A DNA stretch of 64,000 nt, from the NCBI RefSeq assembly GCF_037975245.1, contig NC_092576.1:9689501-9753500 (forward strand). Reading direction: 5' to 3'. This document shows positions 46,421-58,122 of this stretch, one piece after another (position 1 is the first letter of the stretch; the number at the start of each line of letters is the position of its first letter). The DNA comes from Apostichopus japonicus. Lineage: Eukaryota; Echinodermata; Holothuroidea; Aspidochirotida; Stichopodidae. A program made the position numbers and the translations under genes. The notes below the pieces were generated by a model that did no database searches, was not told the origin of the DNA, and worked only from the letters and a program-made list of their open reading frames with translations.

Positions 46421-48987
46421 AAAAACTCTAAGGGACTAGTCATAATGTTTTAAATTAACCAATAATACCAGCCCTCTGATAACATATTTCAACCTTGATA
46501 ATTATCTCCTTAAGCGAAACACTATTTGTAGGTTGTTTTTGTGGTATTATTTAGGGGAGTTTCTCATTCTACAAATATCTATCAAGCCTCTCACATGGAC
46601 TAAAGGTTATAGATGAGGTTGTATCTTCTCAAATACTTTCTGATACGTTAACGGAGCGCAATGGTGGCGGGGTTGGGGTTAGTTGGGATGGTGGGGGAGG
46701 GGGTGGAGTAGATGAGAGTTCTGTCGTCCAGAGTTTGGTTGGGTATAGGGAATGGGAGGTGGGGGGAGGGGTGAAAAAGGAATGGAGTCACTTCCCTTTG
46801 AGAAATTGTGGTAAATTGGGGGGGGGGGGAGGGAGGGAGGTGCTTAGATGCAAAATGGTGCTATATATTGCAATTGTATTTAAAACAATGCTGAAGAACA
46901 TTCGACTTTTTTAAGTATAATATGTGGCGGAGGGGTGGAGTGGGGAGGTCGGTGTGGTTGTTTGGGGGTACATTTCCTGGGCATGGATGTTACAGTCAGA
47001 TTTTAATGGCAAAGTCATCGCAAGGCGTGACATTTTGGATTGCGTGGTTGGGGTAGATCTTAATAAATTAGAAATCTGTATACTTACAAGGTAGGAATGT
47101 AGTAAACAAAGGTAAGTTATTGCAAGAATGCCAACAACAATAGCCTGCAATGATAACAAAAGAAAAATATCAGAGATTTATGATAGATCAGTTTTAGGAT
47201 CAACAGAACACAACTACAGTCCTCAAATTAATATATACGCGCCTGCGCAAAATAAAGGAAAGTCAAGATCAAAAGTTTTTTACACCGTTTGTTGTACGTT
47301 AGTTTGACAAGCACGATTACGTGTTAAGCGTTGCCCCTGGCAACCCCTCTGCGTGTACTATGCGTTCGGGTTTCTATATATAAGCTGCCAGGGTTGTATA
47401 TTAGATCTGCAATGTAACACCAAACGGGACATTACTACAATATTATATATAATGTCTATTTTGGCGTTCCATAACATGCAAGTCGACTTTGCTTTATAGA
47501 ACGTTAGGTGGGCTTATATACCAAGTGAGTCATGTACTTCTGCGTGATCATGGATGGGCTCACAAAAAAAGTTCTTACAATATTATTTAAATAACTGATC
47601 TTGCTACTTGACACTGAAAGAGTCATAGAAGAAAAAAAAAATGTTTTCTTTGCGATGGCTAAAAATAGAGTCGAGGACAACATTCTTTAACAACGTTGTT
47701 CTGTTATATTAAACTGCATACAACAAGTCAGTGGAAAATTGTTATTTTTTTCCGTTCATTTACATGGGTCTTTTCAGTTTTATGTTCTAAGTTTATTTCT
47801 TAGGATTTTTGAGCTTTTCTTTGCTTCCAATTTGATTCTTAATTTTGTTTTAAAATGATCAATGATAAAACCTGCTCTTTATCCGAAAACAAATATTAAA
47901 CCATTAAAACTATACCGGTACACTTGTCAACTCAATATTTCCCCAACATCAAAATGCAGAAGGCTAACACAAGAGGAACCGTTATAGAATACTTGTCATC
48001 AGAGACGGATCCAGGAATGGACCAGGAAACCCTCTTCTGAAACACATACAAACACACCAACACGCACACATACATACAAACACACACAATTGCAAATGTT
48101 TGTTCCAAACTTGTACACACACAATAGCAAAATGCAATTGACTCCACGGTGAGCGGGTCTTACTCACCATTTATCGATGTACAGCTAAATTCGATAGCAA
48201 TTTCGGTATCTATCGTACTTTGTTTCCCGGCCCTCTCTTTCGCCGAAATAGAGGCGTCGAGAACTACTTCTGACCCGGGGGGGGGGGGAGGAGGTTTTGC
48301 CGCCGGGTCCTCTCTTTGCACATTTCATATAGCCTATCTCATAATTTGTCGGGCCCCTTCATATTTTTCCCGCCCCCACAAATGACCACAGGCCCTGGGA
48401 TGTATCCCCTCTCCCCCCCCTCATGATCCCCTCTAGCCAGGCTTACTGAGGAATGCTTGATTCTCTTCTGGTTTTTTGTTTGTAATTTATACGATCCTAC
48501 GATCCATGAAGGAATGAAATTATCCACAGATCACAGAGGATGTTGGGACGAGTATGTGAAGAGTTTTGGAGGAGGGTGGAGTGGGGAGTGGGGGGTGGGG
48601 GGTAGGCTGAGCCGACGATGTGGGCGTGTGGTATTTATGTCCTACATGTATTTTTCAAGTTATCACGTGAGTCATTTTACTAAGTATTATATATGATACT
48701 TATGCAGAAATAAAATCACTTGGTTAACAACCAGTACGTATAGATACCGGTACGTTTTAACGTGTATGCGTTGGAGGAAAGATAACATGTAATGCCTTGT
48801 ACAAAAGACAGATAGAATTGCTTACCAGCAGACCGGTGACGAGTCCAAGATAATAGTTGCCACCAAAGGTTGATGAATCCAAGCAAATTTGGTAGCAGAG
48901 GAACCAGGCGACACTCTCAAGGACTCCTAGTATGAATATTATTGATCCCATACAGCACCCGCACATAACAACAGCATTGTGAGACAT
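42759..48987 (-). CDS. unidentified four-pass membrane protein (whole gene, 4 coding exons)
   Basis: Exons 48826-48987, 47088-47144, 44198-44401 and 42759-43325 join, all in phase 0, to 329 residues. Four hydrophobic segments are predicted at about 14-31, 45-65, 74-97 and 110-136. A short N-terminus with a Cys cluster (C9, C11, C12) precedes them, and a polar C-tail of about 190 residues rich in Asp, Asn, Arg and Ser follows. N98 in NSS lies between segments 3 and 4, consistent with both ends being cytoplasmic. CC at 134-135 and the N-terminal Cys cluster could be palmitoylated. The layout resembles CD20-like (MS4A) or ENTREP/FAM189-type proteins, but I recognise no family signature and assign none. 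A further 5' exon to the right is possible. Confidence 0.75.
43326..44197 (-). other. intron 3 of the four-pass protein gene
   Basis: An 872-base intron starting with a (TA)n tract (44160-44192) right at the donor. Nothing else is recognised. Confidence 0.7.
44160..44192. repeat. (TA)n microsatellite beside a splice donor
   Basis: The TA tract starts about five bases into intron 3, immediately after GTAAG. Length changes here could affect use of the donor. Confidence 0.85.
44198..44401 (-). CDS. four-pass protein exon 3
   Basis: This 204-nt, phase 0-0 exon encodes residues 74-141: [20 protein letters not shown], a short loop with NSS and DGGDG, then [20 protein letters not shown] and QYCCIQ. 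The acceptor is TTTCTTTACAG. The donor TTT|GTAAGT runs directly into a (TA)n tract. Confidence 0.78.
44800..45661. repeat. 72-bp minisatellite, about 12 copies
   Basis: The unit carries ACGCAAATCCTATACCGCTA, GCCTAACGTACTTTGTATGT, GAGCAAGGAACTTGACTACT and ATTGATCTTTTT. GATCTTTT recurs at about 45010, 45082, 45154, 45226 and onward. The first three copies are diverged and the rest nearly identical. Alternating variants (GCAATGAAC versus GCAAGGAAC) suggest a 144-bp dimer in part of the array. Confidence 0.95.
46241..46416. repeat. (TA)n microsatellite, about 175 bp
   Basis: An almost pure alternating TA tract with a few AAATAAAT and TGTATATT interruptions. It could form cruciform or hairpin DNA. 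Confidence 0.95.
46786..46916. repeat. dispersed repeat family A, copy 2
   Basis: TTTGAGAAATTGTGGTAAA, then a G run, then GGTGCTTAGATGCAAAATGG, TGCTATAT, TTGCAA, AAACAATGCTGAAGAA and TTTTTTAAG, in the family order. Confidence 0.7.
47088..47144 (-). CDS. four-pass protein exon 2 (57-nt exon)
   Basis: This phase 0-0 exon encodes [19 protein letters not shown], completing the second membrane segment. The acceptor is ATCATTGCAG and the donor CTT|GTAAGT. Confidence 0.75.
47145..48825 (-). other. intron 1 of the four-pass protein gene
   Basis: A 1.68-kb intron. It contains a CA-rich patch near 48050-48122 and a sequence near 48006 resembling the left end of the hAT-like element at 37646. No exon is seen. 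Confidence 0.65.
48826..48987 (-). CDS. four-pass protein exon 1
   Basis: Encodes residues 1-54, starting [14 protein letters not shown]. The first hydrophobic segment ([18 protein letters not shown]) and the beginning of the second ([10 protein letters not shown]) lie here. The donor is CTG|GTAAGC. Upstream the frame stays open to a possible acceptor (TTTCGGTCAG) near 49013, so this ATG could sit in an internal exon behind a 5' UTR exon. Confidence 0.7.
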
Positions 48988-49194
48988 TGTGGTATATAGC
49001 CGTATGGATCCCTGACCGAAAGACAAGAACACGAAAATATTTAATTACAAAACAGTAAAGACAGAATAATCCCTACCATTAATGTTTTTTTTAATACAAT
49101 TTATGGAGCAAACTGATCCCGAAGAAATTAAACTTATACATGTGTAGGCTACGTAATCGTAACCGCACTGTCTAGTTATGGTGTTTGAGGGGTA

Positions 49195-49507
<313 letters not shown>

Positions 49508-49689
49508 TATATCGCTTGACATAAAAGAATAAACCCAAACACTTTACACGGGACCATAGTTAACTCTTAAGAAATACAGAAAATAAAATATATACAGAGT
49601 AATAAAAGGAACAAAGTAGTCAAAGCATAATCAGAATAGAAATAAATTAGTCACTCAATCAATCGATTAATGAAACTAACATATGCGAT

Positions 49690-50060
49690 ACATGTATGTG
49701 TGCCCTTATTGAGAGATATATTCCATGTATGTGTGCCCTTATCGAGAGATATATTCCATGTATGTGTGCCCTTATTGAGAGACATAATTCATGTATGATC
49801 TGATCTTGATCGATATACATTTATGTGTGCCCTTATTGAGAGATATATTCCATGTATGTGTGCCCTTATCGAGAGATATATTCCATGTATGTGTGCCCTT
49901 ATTGAGAGACATAATTCATGTATGATCTGATCTTGATCGATATACATTTATGTGTGCCCTTATTGAGAGATATATTCCATGTATGTGTGCCCTTATTGAG
50001 AGATATATTCCATGTATGTTTGCCCTTATATTGAGAGATATATTCCATGTATGATTTGAT
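49690..50060. repeat. 33-bp minisatellite with 127-bp higher-order unit
   Basis: CATGTATGTGTGCCCTTATT plus GAGAGATATATTC repeats every 33 bp (49691, 49724, 49757). A variant with GACATAATTC and ATGATCTGATCTTGATCG occurs at 49781 and 49908, giving a 127-bp higher-order period. Confidence 0.92.
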
Positions 50061-50244
50061 CTTTATCGATTTACTTGTGGTGTGAAATAGCGGTACAATC
50101 AAAACAATAATATTAACTTATGTTAACATAGATAAGAAAACGAATACACGAAATATCAACATTTGTAAAATGTATGAGTTCAGAATGAAAGAATTACCAT
50201 TATGTTGAGAGATTCCTGCAGTTAACAGGTTTTATTAACGTCCC

Positions 50245-50678
50245 CAGTGGCGGAGCTAGGGGTATTGGTCGGGGGGGGGGGGGCGAGAATGGTCTGTAAG
50301 GGCGCTTTCGACACTATCTAAGCGGAGCGCCACCACAGGTTGGCGCGGAGTGTACCCAAAAAATTTGAGTAAACATACTCCCTAGATCGCCGTAAATGAC
50401 CCTTTCCGGGCCTTGCTAATTTGCAGATGAAGGAAGAATAAAAATATACAGTTCTTGGAAACAGTTTCGTACAACGGAAGTGCCGATAAATTAAAGACCG
50501 CCGTTAGAGCATTTTGTCAGAAAATTACACCAACAAAATGTGACAAATGTCAATAGGTAAATGAGAGCGCAATAAAAAAGTAAATAATCCCGAATAAGTA
50601 AAAAGTGGTAAAATGCTGAAAAGGGCGTCAGCAGTCCATTTGAGTCCGCCCCCTGACTATATGGGCGCTCCGCCACTG
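50245..50678. mobile_element. 434-bp hAT-type MITE with perfect 8-bp target duplication
   Basis: The element begins CAGTGGCGGAGC and ends GCTCCGCCACTG, a perfect 12-bp terminal inverted repeat. It is flanked on both sides by AACGTCCC (50237-50244 and 50679-50686). An 8-bp duplication and CAG-type ends identify the hAT superfamily. It has no transposase, so it was moved in trans. A G-run follows the left end, as in the element at 17539. Confidence 0.95.
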
Positions 50679-50839
50679 AACGTCCCGTTATATACTAAAT
50701 GCGAAAGGCAAACGAAATGCAGGTTGGAAGAAAAGAAACTGCCATAGGTTCTTTCAGGGTCAGTTTCGAATTATGCTTAAATTACTTCCAAATTAAGCAG
50801 TAAAAATTAGAGAAATATTAGATTACTTCAATGAAACCA

Positions 50840-51365
50840 GCATCCCGAGGATTATAGTGTTAATGTAATTAAAAAAGCTAGGCTATTTATGTCTACATTG
50901 AAGTGCAGTGGGTCTAAAGGATTCGTGTTAATGTAATTAAAAAGGCTAGGCTATCTATATCTACAATGAAAGTGTATGGTGTTAATGTAATTAAAAAGTC
51001 TATAGGCTATCTATATCTACATTGACAGTGTAGTGGGTCTAAATGATTCTAGTGTTAATCTAATTAAAAAGGTTTGGCTATCTATATCTACAATGAAAGT
51101 GTAGTAAGGTCTGAAGGATAAATATCAATGTAATTAAAAAGGCTAGGCTGTCTATATCTACAATGAAAGTGTAGTAAGGTCTGAAGGATAAATATCAATG
51201 TAATTAAAAAGGCTAGGCTGTCTATATCTACAATGAAAGTGTAATGGGTCTTAAGGATTCTAGTGTTAATGTTATTAAAAAGGCTAGGCTATATATATCT
51301 ACAATGAAAGTGTAGTAGGTCTGAAGGATAAATATCCATGTAATTTAGAAGGCTATGCTAGGTAC
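50840..51365. repeat. irregular 60- to 70-bp minisatellite
   Basis: AATGTAATTAAAAAGGCTAG and CTATCTATATCTACAATGAA recur about seven to eight times. Two adjacent copies near 51120 and 51190 are identical over 70 bp. Confidence 0.88.
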
Positions 51366-52869
51366 ATATAGCTAACATAGTAACATCATGTTTTTTGGAA
51401 AAGTAACAGACTTTTTATTAAGAATTACACAAATAAAAATACTGATATATAAGTAGAATAAATTAATTCATGTGCACCATGGCAGCATAATGATTGGAAA
51501 AACGTGAATCTGTAAAATGCTAACTTTTAATGTTATATAACTTACTAAAACCCTGCATGGAGAATACTCGATTTCACATTTATACTTAGTTCAAAAATAC
51601 TGAAAACATTTTTTAGTTCACCCAATTTGGTTCGTATGCACCAAAGTATCAAGTTCACTCTAAATAGAAGTAACAACATCCTTATTCGCCCGACACTTCA
51701 AATATTTGCATAGAGACGCGTCCTTGATTTCAGCCACCGCTGCAGATATATTGTACTTATGCTTGGAAAAATTGGAAAGGTTACTTCCTTGAAGAGGACA
51801 ATACACTCTTGTTTGATCGTGTTATGGAAGGCTAGGTTTAACGTCAGCGAATACGTAAAGCTCTGTTTAAGACTTTTGCAGTGTAAATCCACTGTAAAAG
51901 CTACTATATATAATCCACGAATTCGAAAGATAACGTAGTTCCGAATTGCACTTTTCCTCAGATATTTTGTCCATGATTTTACGAGGTTGGTATCGTATCG
52001 TTAAATATAAAACGATGAAAGTTGGGGGGGGGGGGTGGGCGGGGGGTGGTAGGAAAATTCTGAATCTCTCTGTCTTGGAGTTTTGCTTAACATTTCAATT
52101 CCCACGTCACGCCAACCAAAAAGAAGAAAAATATAATTTTACTACTTACGCCTTTCGATGATGAAGAATGACCAAAACATTAAATATTTAAGTTGTTGTA
52201 GACGTGACAAGAAATTTTAACAAATGTTATGGTTTGTTGCAAAAGAGGTGAAAGAAATATATATATTTTTCATTATACCTTCTCTATATGTGTATATATA
52301 CACAAACCTTGAAATAATGAACCAGTTATCCTGAATCGGGTGGAATATTTTCATTTCCGCTTACGTTTTGAGACTACGCTCTAGTCACAAAACTCTCATT
52401 TCCTCAAAATATCATACCGAACACAAAGTCAACTATAGCCAGCCCCATACACCCCGCGTCCCCCTCAAACTAAATCTGTGATTATTCAAAACTAACCATT
52501 TGGCGAGTTAAATGCTGCAGTTTGCTAGTCTATGTCATTTTCATGGTGCCTTTTCTCTAATGAGGGAACAACATTCTAGATATATATGATTTAGTATGGA
52601 GTGAAAATTATGATTTAGTATAAAGTGAAAATAAGGGTCAACGGTTAAGAACGCAAGTTTTTCTTTTTTTTATAAAATACCGTACGGATTTTGTAATGTA
52701 TTTAAATATTTTTCCATGTAGTAAGTTTCAATCTGGTATTAAATAATACGAATACGTGGAATCTATAGATGCAGTATTCTCTATAGTAAGCAAAGTGTAT
52801 ATGACCCAGATCATACACACAACAAGAGTTTTACCTTGACGTCACAGATTGGTCATTTAAAAGTCTCTT

Positions 52870-53755
52870 ATCCTTCGTCTGATACCATCTCGAACCTATC
52901 TCGAGGTCCTACACCCTCAGTCCCTCCACCCTCTCATCCAATCTGGAACCTGTCTCTAGGTCCTGCCCCAACCCCTCCACCCTCTCATCCAATATCAAAC
53001 ATGTCTCGAGGTCCTAACCCCTCAGTCCCCCACCCTCCCAATCAATCTCGACCTGTCTCGAGGTCCTGCCCAACCCCCTCCACCCTCTCATCCAATCTCG
53101 AACCTGTCTCGAGGTGCTACACCCTCAGTCCCTCCACCCTCTCATCCAATCTCAAACCTGTCTCGAGGTCCTACACCCTCAGTCCCTCCACCCTCTCATC
53201 CAATCTGGAACCTGTCTCTAGGTCCTGCCCCAACCCCTCCACCCTCTCATCCAATATCAAACATGTCTCGAGGTCCTAACCCCTCAGCCCCCCACCCTCC
53301 CAATCAATCTCGACCTGTCTCGAGGTCCTGCCCAACCCCCTCCACCCTCTCATCCAATCTCGAACCTGTCTCGAGGTGCTACACCCTCAGTCCCTCCACC
53401 CTCTCATCCAATCTCAAACCTGTCTCGAGGTCCTACACCCTCAGTCCCTCCACCCTCTCATCCAATCTCAAACCTGTCTCGAGGTCCTACGCCCACAGTC
53501 CTTCCACCCACTCATCCAATCGCGAACCTGTCTCGAGGTCCTGCCCCAACCCCCTCCACCCTCTCATCAAATCTCGAGCTTGTCTCGAGGTCCTGCCCCA
53601 ACCCCCTCCACCCTCTCATCCAATCTCGAACCTGTCTCGAGGTCCTACACCCTCAGGCCCTCCACCCTCCCATCTTATCTCGAACCTGTATCGAGGTCCT
53701 GCCCCAACCCCCTCCACCCTCCCAATCAATCTCGAACCTGTCTCGAGGTCCCTGT
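52870..53755. repeat. 51- to 54-bp minisatellite with 262-bp higher-order unit, about 17 copies
   Basis: Each unit contains CCTCTCATCCAATCTCGAAC and CTGTCTCGAGGTCCT. A distinctive pair of variant units (TCTGGAACCTGTCTCTAGG, then ATATCAAACATGTCTCGAGG) recurs 262 bp apart (52941 and 53203), so a block of five units was duplicated. Open frames of about 150-175 codons run through it because 51- and 54-bp units preserve frame. I do not regard them as genes. Confidence 0.92.
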
Positions 53756-54768
53756 GTTACTCCGAAGTATCCAACTTAACATCAAAAATATAAGATCTTT
53801 TTCAAAACTAATTGATAAGCGGTAAACAACTATAATTATTCTCTTTTCAGTATAATTATACTTACATTCAAATCACCTATACACTTACCTTATGTTATCG
53901 CTGAAATATATGGAATATTTCTCACTCGTAAATAACGGTGGTTATAAAACAGATGGAAACACAATCATCCACTACATTGACGTAAAATACTTTCTTCTAT
54001 TCCATGACGGTTATATCCATAGTAAAGGGCTCGGCGAATTGTATATCCCTATCTCTATATACTACAAAAACTCCCGACCAGAAAATGAAAAATCACATTA
54101 TTAAAATATTCCCAAGTGTTTTGGTTTGTCGAAAAGAAGACCTTCCTTGGTTTAACTTTATCAGTTTACAAATTAATAAACCGTCGGCGTGTTTTGTTTT
54201 TTAGTTAAAGACAAAACATGAAAGTGCTAAGAAACAGTACTTTCTTTCTCAAAATGTGGGTAAAAAGCGCTGCTTTTTCCTTGTCGAAAGTACACCGTCC
54301 TTGGTATAATTCTATCGGTTTTTGCAAAAGTTTTCACTTCGACGTGTTTGTTTTTTAATAAAGACAAAATATGAAACTGGTAAGCAACAGTATTTCCTCA
54401 ATAACATGTGTAAAAGAGCGCTGATTTTATCCGAAATATCGTGAATTGGTACTTTTGCCCTGAAGTCCCTTATAGATGCAAGTGTGGCCTATACAGCCCT
54501 GACAGATATTATACATGCCGTGTTGTGTTCATATATTTTTCAGTAGCTCAAAGTAATCCAGTGCGGCACGGATGATTTAGTTTGTAAGGCTTTCATATGA
54601 CCAAAAAAAAAATCACTATCAGCAATTAACAAACAATGTAGTGATTTCTGGACCAGTGGTGCATATCCGAGGTCACAGTCGAGCTAGGACTATTGTAAAC
54701 ATTATCGACGACTTCAAAAACTGAAGCGTTTGTTATGTAGCCAATAAACTGGATTGTATATTCCTATC

Positions 54769-54905
54769 TTTGAGAGAGAGAGAGGGAATGGGGGGGGGGT
54801 GATGGAGAGAGAGGGGGAAGGGGGGCGGGGTGATGGGGTAGGTGGAGAGAGAGAGAGAGAGTTGGAGCGACAGAGAGAGAGAAAGAGGTGGAGATGGAGA
54901 AAAAA
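54769..54905. repeat. GA-rich simple repeat
   Basis: GAGAGA and GGGG-rich purine sequence with no coding support. Confidence 0.85.
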
Positions 54906-55580
54906 TGTTGAGCTCTCCCCCCCTCTCGTTAGCTGAGAAAGTCCTACTTATCCCCTGTGTCTTCCTGACACACCCCGCCTCCCCTCTCTCCCTCTCCGGT
55001 TATTCATACTTTTTCTTCTCTTCTCAACACGGAGTGCTCGCCAGGTTTACATTTGTTTGGTATTAAAACGTTCAAAATAAGTTTAAACACGAAAGAAAAT
55101 CTGTGATAACCTGCAACTTATAAATATATTTTTAATTGGGGGAGGGGGGGGAGAGATTTCTCTTTAGGTTTGTTGGTAAAAATTACTGACAAAAACGACC
55201 AAAATCTAAGTGCTGCACTAGAGCTATATTTTAATCAAACTTCCTGGTTCAACTATTTAGTTGAACCACAATCAGTTCATTTAGAGATTATGTAATCAAG
55301 TATACATACGGTGAGTCGTCGAATAAACAGAATAATAAAACCACATAATAAAATAATAACTTTTGAAGACACACCTGCGTGCATGCATGCATGGGTTTGT
55401 ATGGTATTAGGGAACTTATAACAGGATATTTACTATTTCTAAATCATTGCAGGGTGTGCCCATTCTTAGAACGTGTCAATAACAGTTGTATGATTCTGTT
55501 TGACAAACGCATAAAGCCGTATCACCACATATGAATAACGTCAACTATACCGCTGCATGACAGCGTAACAATAGTATATA

Positions 55581-55588
55581 TGACGTCA
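55581..55588. promoter_or_regulatory. perfect CRE palindrome TGACGTCA
   Basis: An exact CRE match with no recognised gene nearby. Confidence 0.35.
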
Positions 55589-56264
55589 TCAATCATTTGA
55601 AACATTATAAGCTAGACTGCGAGCTGCTTAAATTAACCGAGTACCCCAGCTTATAACAGGCTAAGAAGTTATAACATATGTATAAACCCTCAAATGAAAC
55701 ACTGTATATATTCATGCGCCCGATCAGAACACAGTAACTACTGTAAATCTTAAAGTTTGTAGCCACCCCCCCCCCCACCGCCCCAAAAGACCACTTCTCC
55801 AGGATTTATGTGATTTATGTCAATTCTTCTAATCCAAAAAATGGTCAGGAAGACGAATTTGAAAAAGAAGAAAAAGAGCAAAACAAAAAATCAGGTCAAT
55901 TAATTTATAATGACTAATTCTTCCCTCCATTTATTCCCTTCTGCCTTTTCCACACAGAACAGACAGCATCACGTGCATACTCTTTCTTCTCTCCTAAACA
56001 AAATAATATAATTAATTGTTTCTTTTTATACCAATCAATCGATAAAACATAAGCAATCTTCTTTTGTTTTTAATCGCGTAGTTATCATAATATTTATAGT
56101 ATTTACAATTGCTTCTAGTATTTGAAATTTTTTAATAAATAACCTAATGACGGATGTCAACTTTTATATTGTTAATTAGATTTTATATATCAATATATAG
56201 ATCATAACGTTATACAGGCCCCTATTTCACATCAGTATTTGAGAAAAGAAGGAAGAGAAAAAGA

Positions 56265-56419
56265 AAGTCTCGTATATACTGGGTGTAACATCCATACGTC
56301 ACCGGTTACTTCCACCAATCGTTTTCCGCTCTTAATATAGAGTGCAACTGAGAGGGAGAAACTGTTGCTGGGAAGTAACCTGTGACGTATGGATGATTCA
56401 CCCAGTAAATACGAGACTT
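56265..56419. mobile_element. near-palindromic hairpin element (about 155 bp)
   Basis: The left arm starts AAGTCTCGTATATACTGGGT and the right arm is its inverted copy ending ACCCAGT...ACGAGACTT. Arms of about 70 bases match over long blocks (CATCCATACGTCAC, GGTTACTTCC) and enclose a short loop (TCTTAATATAGAG). No target duplication is evident. It is a palindromic MITE or a sequence that could give a hairpin RNA. Confidence 0.8.
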
Positions 56420-58102
56420 TATTTTGCATCCTCGGTTGGTTCACTCAGCACGAATATTTCAAAATAATATTTTTAATAATAAAATCAATAAAATCAAAAC
56501 ACCGGATTTGTGAGAACAAGGAGAGAACAGGAGCGAAAAAGGGGGGGGGGGGGACAGGGATAAAGAGAAAAGCTGAGATCGACAAATATATCGCCTAGCT
56601 TATTAGACAACAGTGTGCTTATCTGAACTTGTATATTCAAGCGCAAATGTCATAGTTCAGGATTAGTCTATTTAGAGGTTCAAATTCTTTGGCTTTATTA
56701 AAATTCTGCTTAGGTTGGCCGAAATTCACATAAGTTGAATTAGTGCCGTAATAGCACCCATGCACCACCCGCCGTTAGCAATACGGTATATACACGTCAA
56801 TTGTTGTTTTCCCCTTTCGGCGTTCCACATCAATAGGATGTGCGTCATTCAGTGAAGCTAACAACACAACAATGCATCGCGTACGTTTACGAATAATAAC
56901 ATAACAGGATATCAAGGATTGTTCACTGTTGACTGTCATTAACCACACCGGTTAAACTACTTTTGATGAAGGTGATTTAAAGGGTGTGAAGACTCGCGCA
57001 AAAAGAAACGTCTAATGCCGGTAATCTGACCTAGTTTCGAATGAGGTGTAACAGAAGTGTTAGACACCACCATCGATCCCAGAAAATACACACACAGCTT
57101 GCTACCGTCGGTAATAAGACACTAGTGTACAGTCAGTACATACAGCTGCGGTCAATACCCACATCACAGTGTACAAATGATACAGCGATAGACATTATCA
57201 GGTCCTGCTAAAGATAACAAGGTATCACGTTTCATTACTGTCTGCATTTTGTAGAGACAAGAAAAAAACTTCATTTGCAAGCAACGAAAAGTTAACTTTT
57301 TAAAGATGGCGGCACGCTGTTTCGGGCGAGTCTTCAATGCATTTAACCACACCCATTAAAACTATTGATGGTCTCAAAATCTGGAGGATTGATGAAGGTG
57401 ATTTGAGGTATTTTATAGAAAATCCTGGGTGAAAGAAGAAGATTCCGAAGCGAGAGCTGGCACTAGATGTTTTCGGGAGCACAATGCTAACCTTAGAGCC
57501 GTTCTAGCTCAAAATTTTACGACTGTTTAACCACTCAGGCGGACGTGCACTACCCTAATGGTGGTGCGGTACCTATATTGTCGGTGACTGTGTCGGATTC
57601 GCCCCAATCTCTGTCTAGTAATTCCTCTACTACCCCACATTCAACATACATAATTTATTTTCGCATTCCGTTTTCCTCATTTACTGCCTGGCATAAGCTC
57701 ATGCCCGGCTCACAGGACTCAAGTTTGAGCAAAGTGTGCAATATATGTGTGTAATAATGAATCGTCTTTCAAAGAGTCACACTAGGATGATATGTATAAT
57801 TGACTTCCTTAAATTTTCATCACTCTCTGTCAATTAGTGGTCACATATAATACTACAGCTTTGCATGTAGACTGTGCAGGCCAGGGCAGAAAGTGGTTTA
57901 CCCTGTAGGCCTGTGAAAGGAACAGTCAAACAGAACAGGAAATTTTATATTTTTATATTTTTCAATTTAAGTGGAGCAACCAAGTGGCTACCAAGTATGG
58001 CATACTCTCTGAGAATACATGACTCTTCCCATCACACTCCCCCCTCCCCCACCCTATAGGTGCATAAAATGCATTAGAACAGTTGTTTCCTTCTGTTATC
58101 AA

Positions 58103-58122
58103 AATAGAGGGCGCCCTCTATT
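58103..58122. promoter_or_regulatory. 20-bp perfect palindrome with CTCF-like core
   Basis: AATAGAGGGCGCCCTCTATT reads the same on both strands. AGAGGGCGC resembles the core half of the CTCF consensus. The role is unproven. Confidence 0.4.

Larger units (their letters stand above)
44402..47087 (-). other. intron 2 of the four-pass protein gene
   Basis: A 2.7-kb intron containing twelve 72-bp repeats (44800-45661), a long (TA)n tract (46241-46416) and dispersed repeat family A copy 2 (46786-46916). Confidence 0.75.

Noticed and set aside
52836-53825. Pro/Ser-rich open frames of 147-176 codons on the plus strand
   Set aside because: They arise from a 51- to 54-bp minisatellite. Several frames are open at once and there are no splice sites, signal peptide or family match.
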